A DNA stretch of 6,423 bases from Comamonas sp. lk (GTDB lineage Bacteria; Pseudomonadota; Gammaproteobacteria; Burkholderiales; Burkholderiaceae_C): NCBI GenBank assembly GCA_945898105.1, contig CAMDHL010000132.1, forward strand, positions 1 through 6,423. Direction: 5' to 3'. Position 1 is the stretch's first letter, and the number at the start of each line of letters is the position of its first letter. Positions 6,152 through 6,423 of the stretch are shown here, piece by piece. The notes under the pieces are model-generated. The model saw only the letters and a list, made by a program, of their open reading frames with translations, ran no database searches and was not told where the DNA came from. Made by a program: the position numbers and the translations under genes.

Positions 6152-6185
6152 ATGCCGAGGCCGCGAAAACGGCGTTCGCGGGCAT
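6152..6185. other. GC-rich hairpin upstream of the rightward promoter
   Basis: CCGCGAA (6161-6167) pairs exactly with TTCGCGG (6175-6181) around a seven-base loop. ATGC (6152-6155) can pair with GCAT (6182-6185) outside a five-base bulge. No T-run follows. It could be a protein-binding site, the end of an antisense or upstream transcript, or a fortuitous structure. Confidence 0.35.
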
Positions 6186-6226
6186 CTTACAGGCGCTTTG
6201 CATAGGCGACAAAAAATCTCAAAGTA

Positions 6227-6246
6227 TGTTGACAAGATTGTTAACA
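6227..6246. promoter_or_regulatory. putative GntR operator: 20-bp imperfect palindrome
   Basis: The sequence fits TGTT-N-ACAA-NN-TTGT-N-AACA, with eight of ten symmetric pairs matching. It contains the TTGACA hexamer at 6229-6234, so a bound dimer would block RNA polymerase. The size, symmetry and location next to a divergent FCD regulator are what is expected of its operator. Binding is inference. Confidence 0.5.
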
Positions 6247-6257
6247 CGATACAAGAT
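6229..6257 (+). promoter_or_regulatory. putative sigma-70 promoter for the exported-protein gene
   Basis: A perfect -35 hexamer TTGACA lies at 6229-6234. The -10 is weak: TACAAG at 6250-6255 (15-bp spacing, four of six matches) or CAAGAT at 6252-6257 (17-bp spacing, three of six). Transcription would begin near 6263, giving a leader of about 80 nt. The perfect -35 with a poor -10 fits a regulated promoter. Confidence 0.45.
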
Positions 6258-6342
6258 GCGCCCACCAACCTGATGGGACTTACAGACTGCCAGGTTTGGA
6301 AACTTCCTTCCCCTTTCCATTCCCTCCCAAGGAGTCCTGTTC

Positions 6343-6423
6343 ATGAAAAAGCGTAATTTTCTTGCGGTCAGCCTGCTGTCCGCCACGATCGCAACGGCAT
6401 TTAGCGGCGCTGCATTTGCCGCC
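6343..6423 (+). CDS. 5' end of an exported protein (signal peptide only; cut by the window edge)
   Basis: The first 27 codons read MKKRNFLAVSLLSATIAT then AFSGAAFAA, a textbook Sec signal peptide: a KKR basic start, a hydrophobic core and an AFA-type cleavage site at residues 24-26. ATG 6343 has an AAGGAG ribosome site at 6329-6334 with an eight-base spacer. The mature protein lies outside the window. A divergent FCD regulator often controls uptake or catabolism of an organic acid, so a periplasmic binding protein (TRAP, tripartite tricarboxylate or ABC type) is a reasonable guess. Nothing in the visible sequence proves that. Confidence 0.8.
   Translation, partial: MKKRNFLAVSLLSATIATAFSGAAFAA

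Larger units (their letters stand above)
6035..6342. promoter_or_regulatory. divergent regulatory region between the GntR regulator and the exported-protein gene
   Basis: About 308 bp with no supported gene. From left to right it holds an AT-rich block (6061-6090) with the perfect palindrome TTAATATTAA at 6064-6073 and GTTAAT...ATTAAC arms at 6063-6068 and 6085-6090, probably the regulator's own promoter area. Next is a GC-rich hairpin at 6152-6185, then a TTGACA hexamer inside an imperfect palindrome at 6227-6246. A pyrimidine-rich leader at about 6302-6328 follows, ahead of the AAGGAG ribosome site at 6329-6334. Confidence 0.6.

Overview
The window looks like a chromosomal piece of a Gram-negative betaproteobacterium, probably a Comamonadaceae relative such as the Rhodoferax/Polaromonas group. 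This rests on moderate-to-high GC, a NitT/TauT-type ABC uptake operon, an FCD-type GntR regulator next to a divergent exported protein, and the general style of the proteins. It is inference from protein resemblance, not a database result. I see no rRNA, tRNA, CRISPR array, insertion sequence or phage gene.

Layout from left to right. (1) On the + strand, a lipoprotein of the DNA/RNA non-specific endonuclease family (53-859) starts at TTG. (2) On the - strand, a three-gene ABC importer operon is read leftwards from about 3684: a periplasmic binding protein (3684-2659), an ATPase (2653-1844) and a membrane permease (1721-867). The permease converges on the nuclease gene with 7 bp between stop codons. 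A 39-codon reading frame fits exactly into the gap between ATPase and permease: its ATG abuts the ATPase stop and its stop lies 2 nt before the permease ATG. (3) A 312-bp divergent intergenic region follows, and then two + strand genes that look like a small operon. The first is an exported protein with a Gly/Ala/Pro linker and a C-terminal domain resembling the RcnB/CigR family (3997-5013). The second is a 65-residue charged, proline-rich small protein with a strong ribosome binding site (5049-5246). (4) On the - strand, an FCD-type GntR regulator (6034-5318) ends just beyond that small gene. (5) A 308-bp regulatory region separates the regulator from the first 27 codons of a divergently read exported protein (6343 onward), which is cut by the window edge.

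How the parts may work together. The binding protein, ATPase and permease should form one uptake system of the nitrate/sulfonate/taurine/pyrimidine-precursor type; the substrate cannot be read from sequence. The GntR regulator probably controls the divergent exported protein. A 20-bp imperfect palindrome (TGTT-ACAA-NN-TTGT-AACA) covers the TTGACA -35 hexamer in front of that gene, as expected for a repressor site. The RcnB/CigR-like protein and its small partner have no assigned job; the arrangement suggests an envelope-located function.

No defence system or clearly new multi-gene system is evident. The least explained parts are the exported RcnB/CigR-like protein with its small downstream gene, and the hidden 39-codon frame in the ABC operon.
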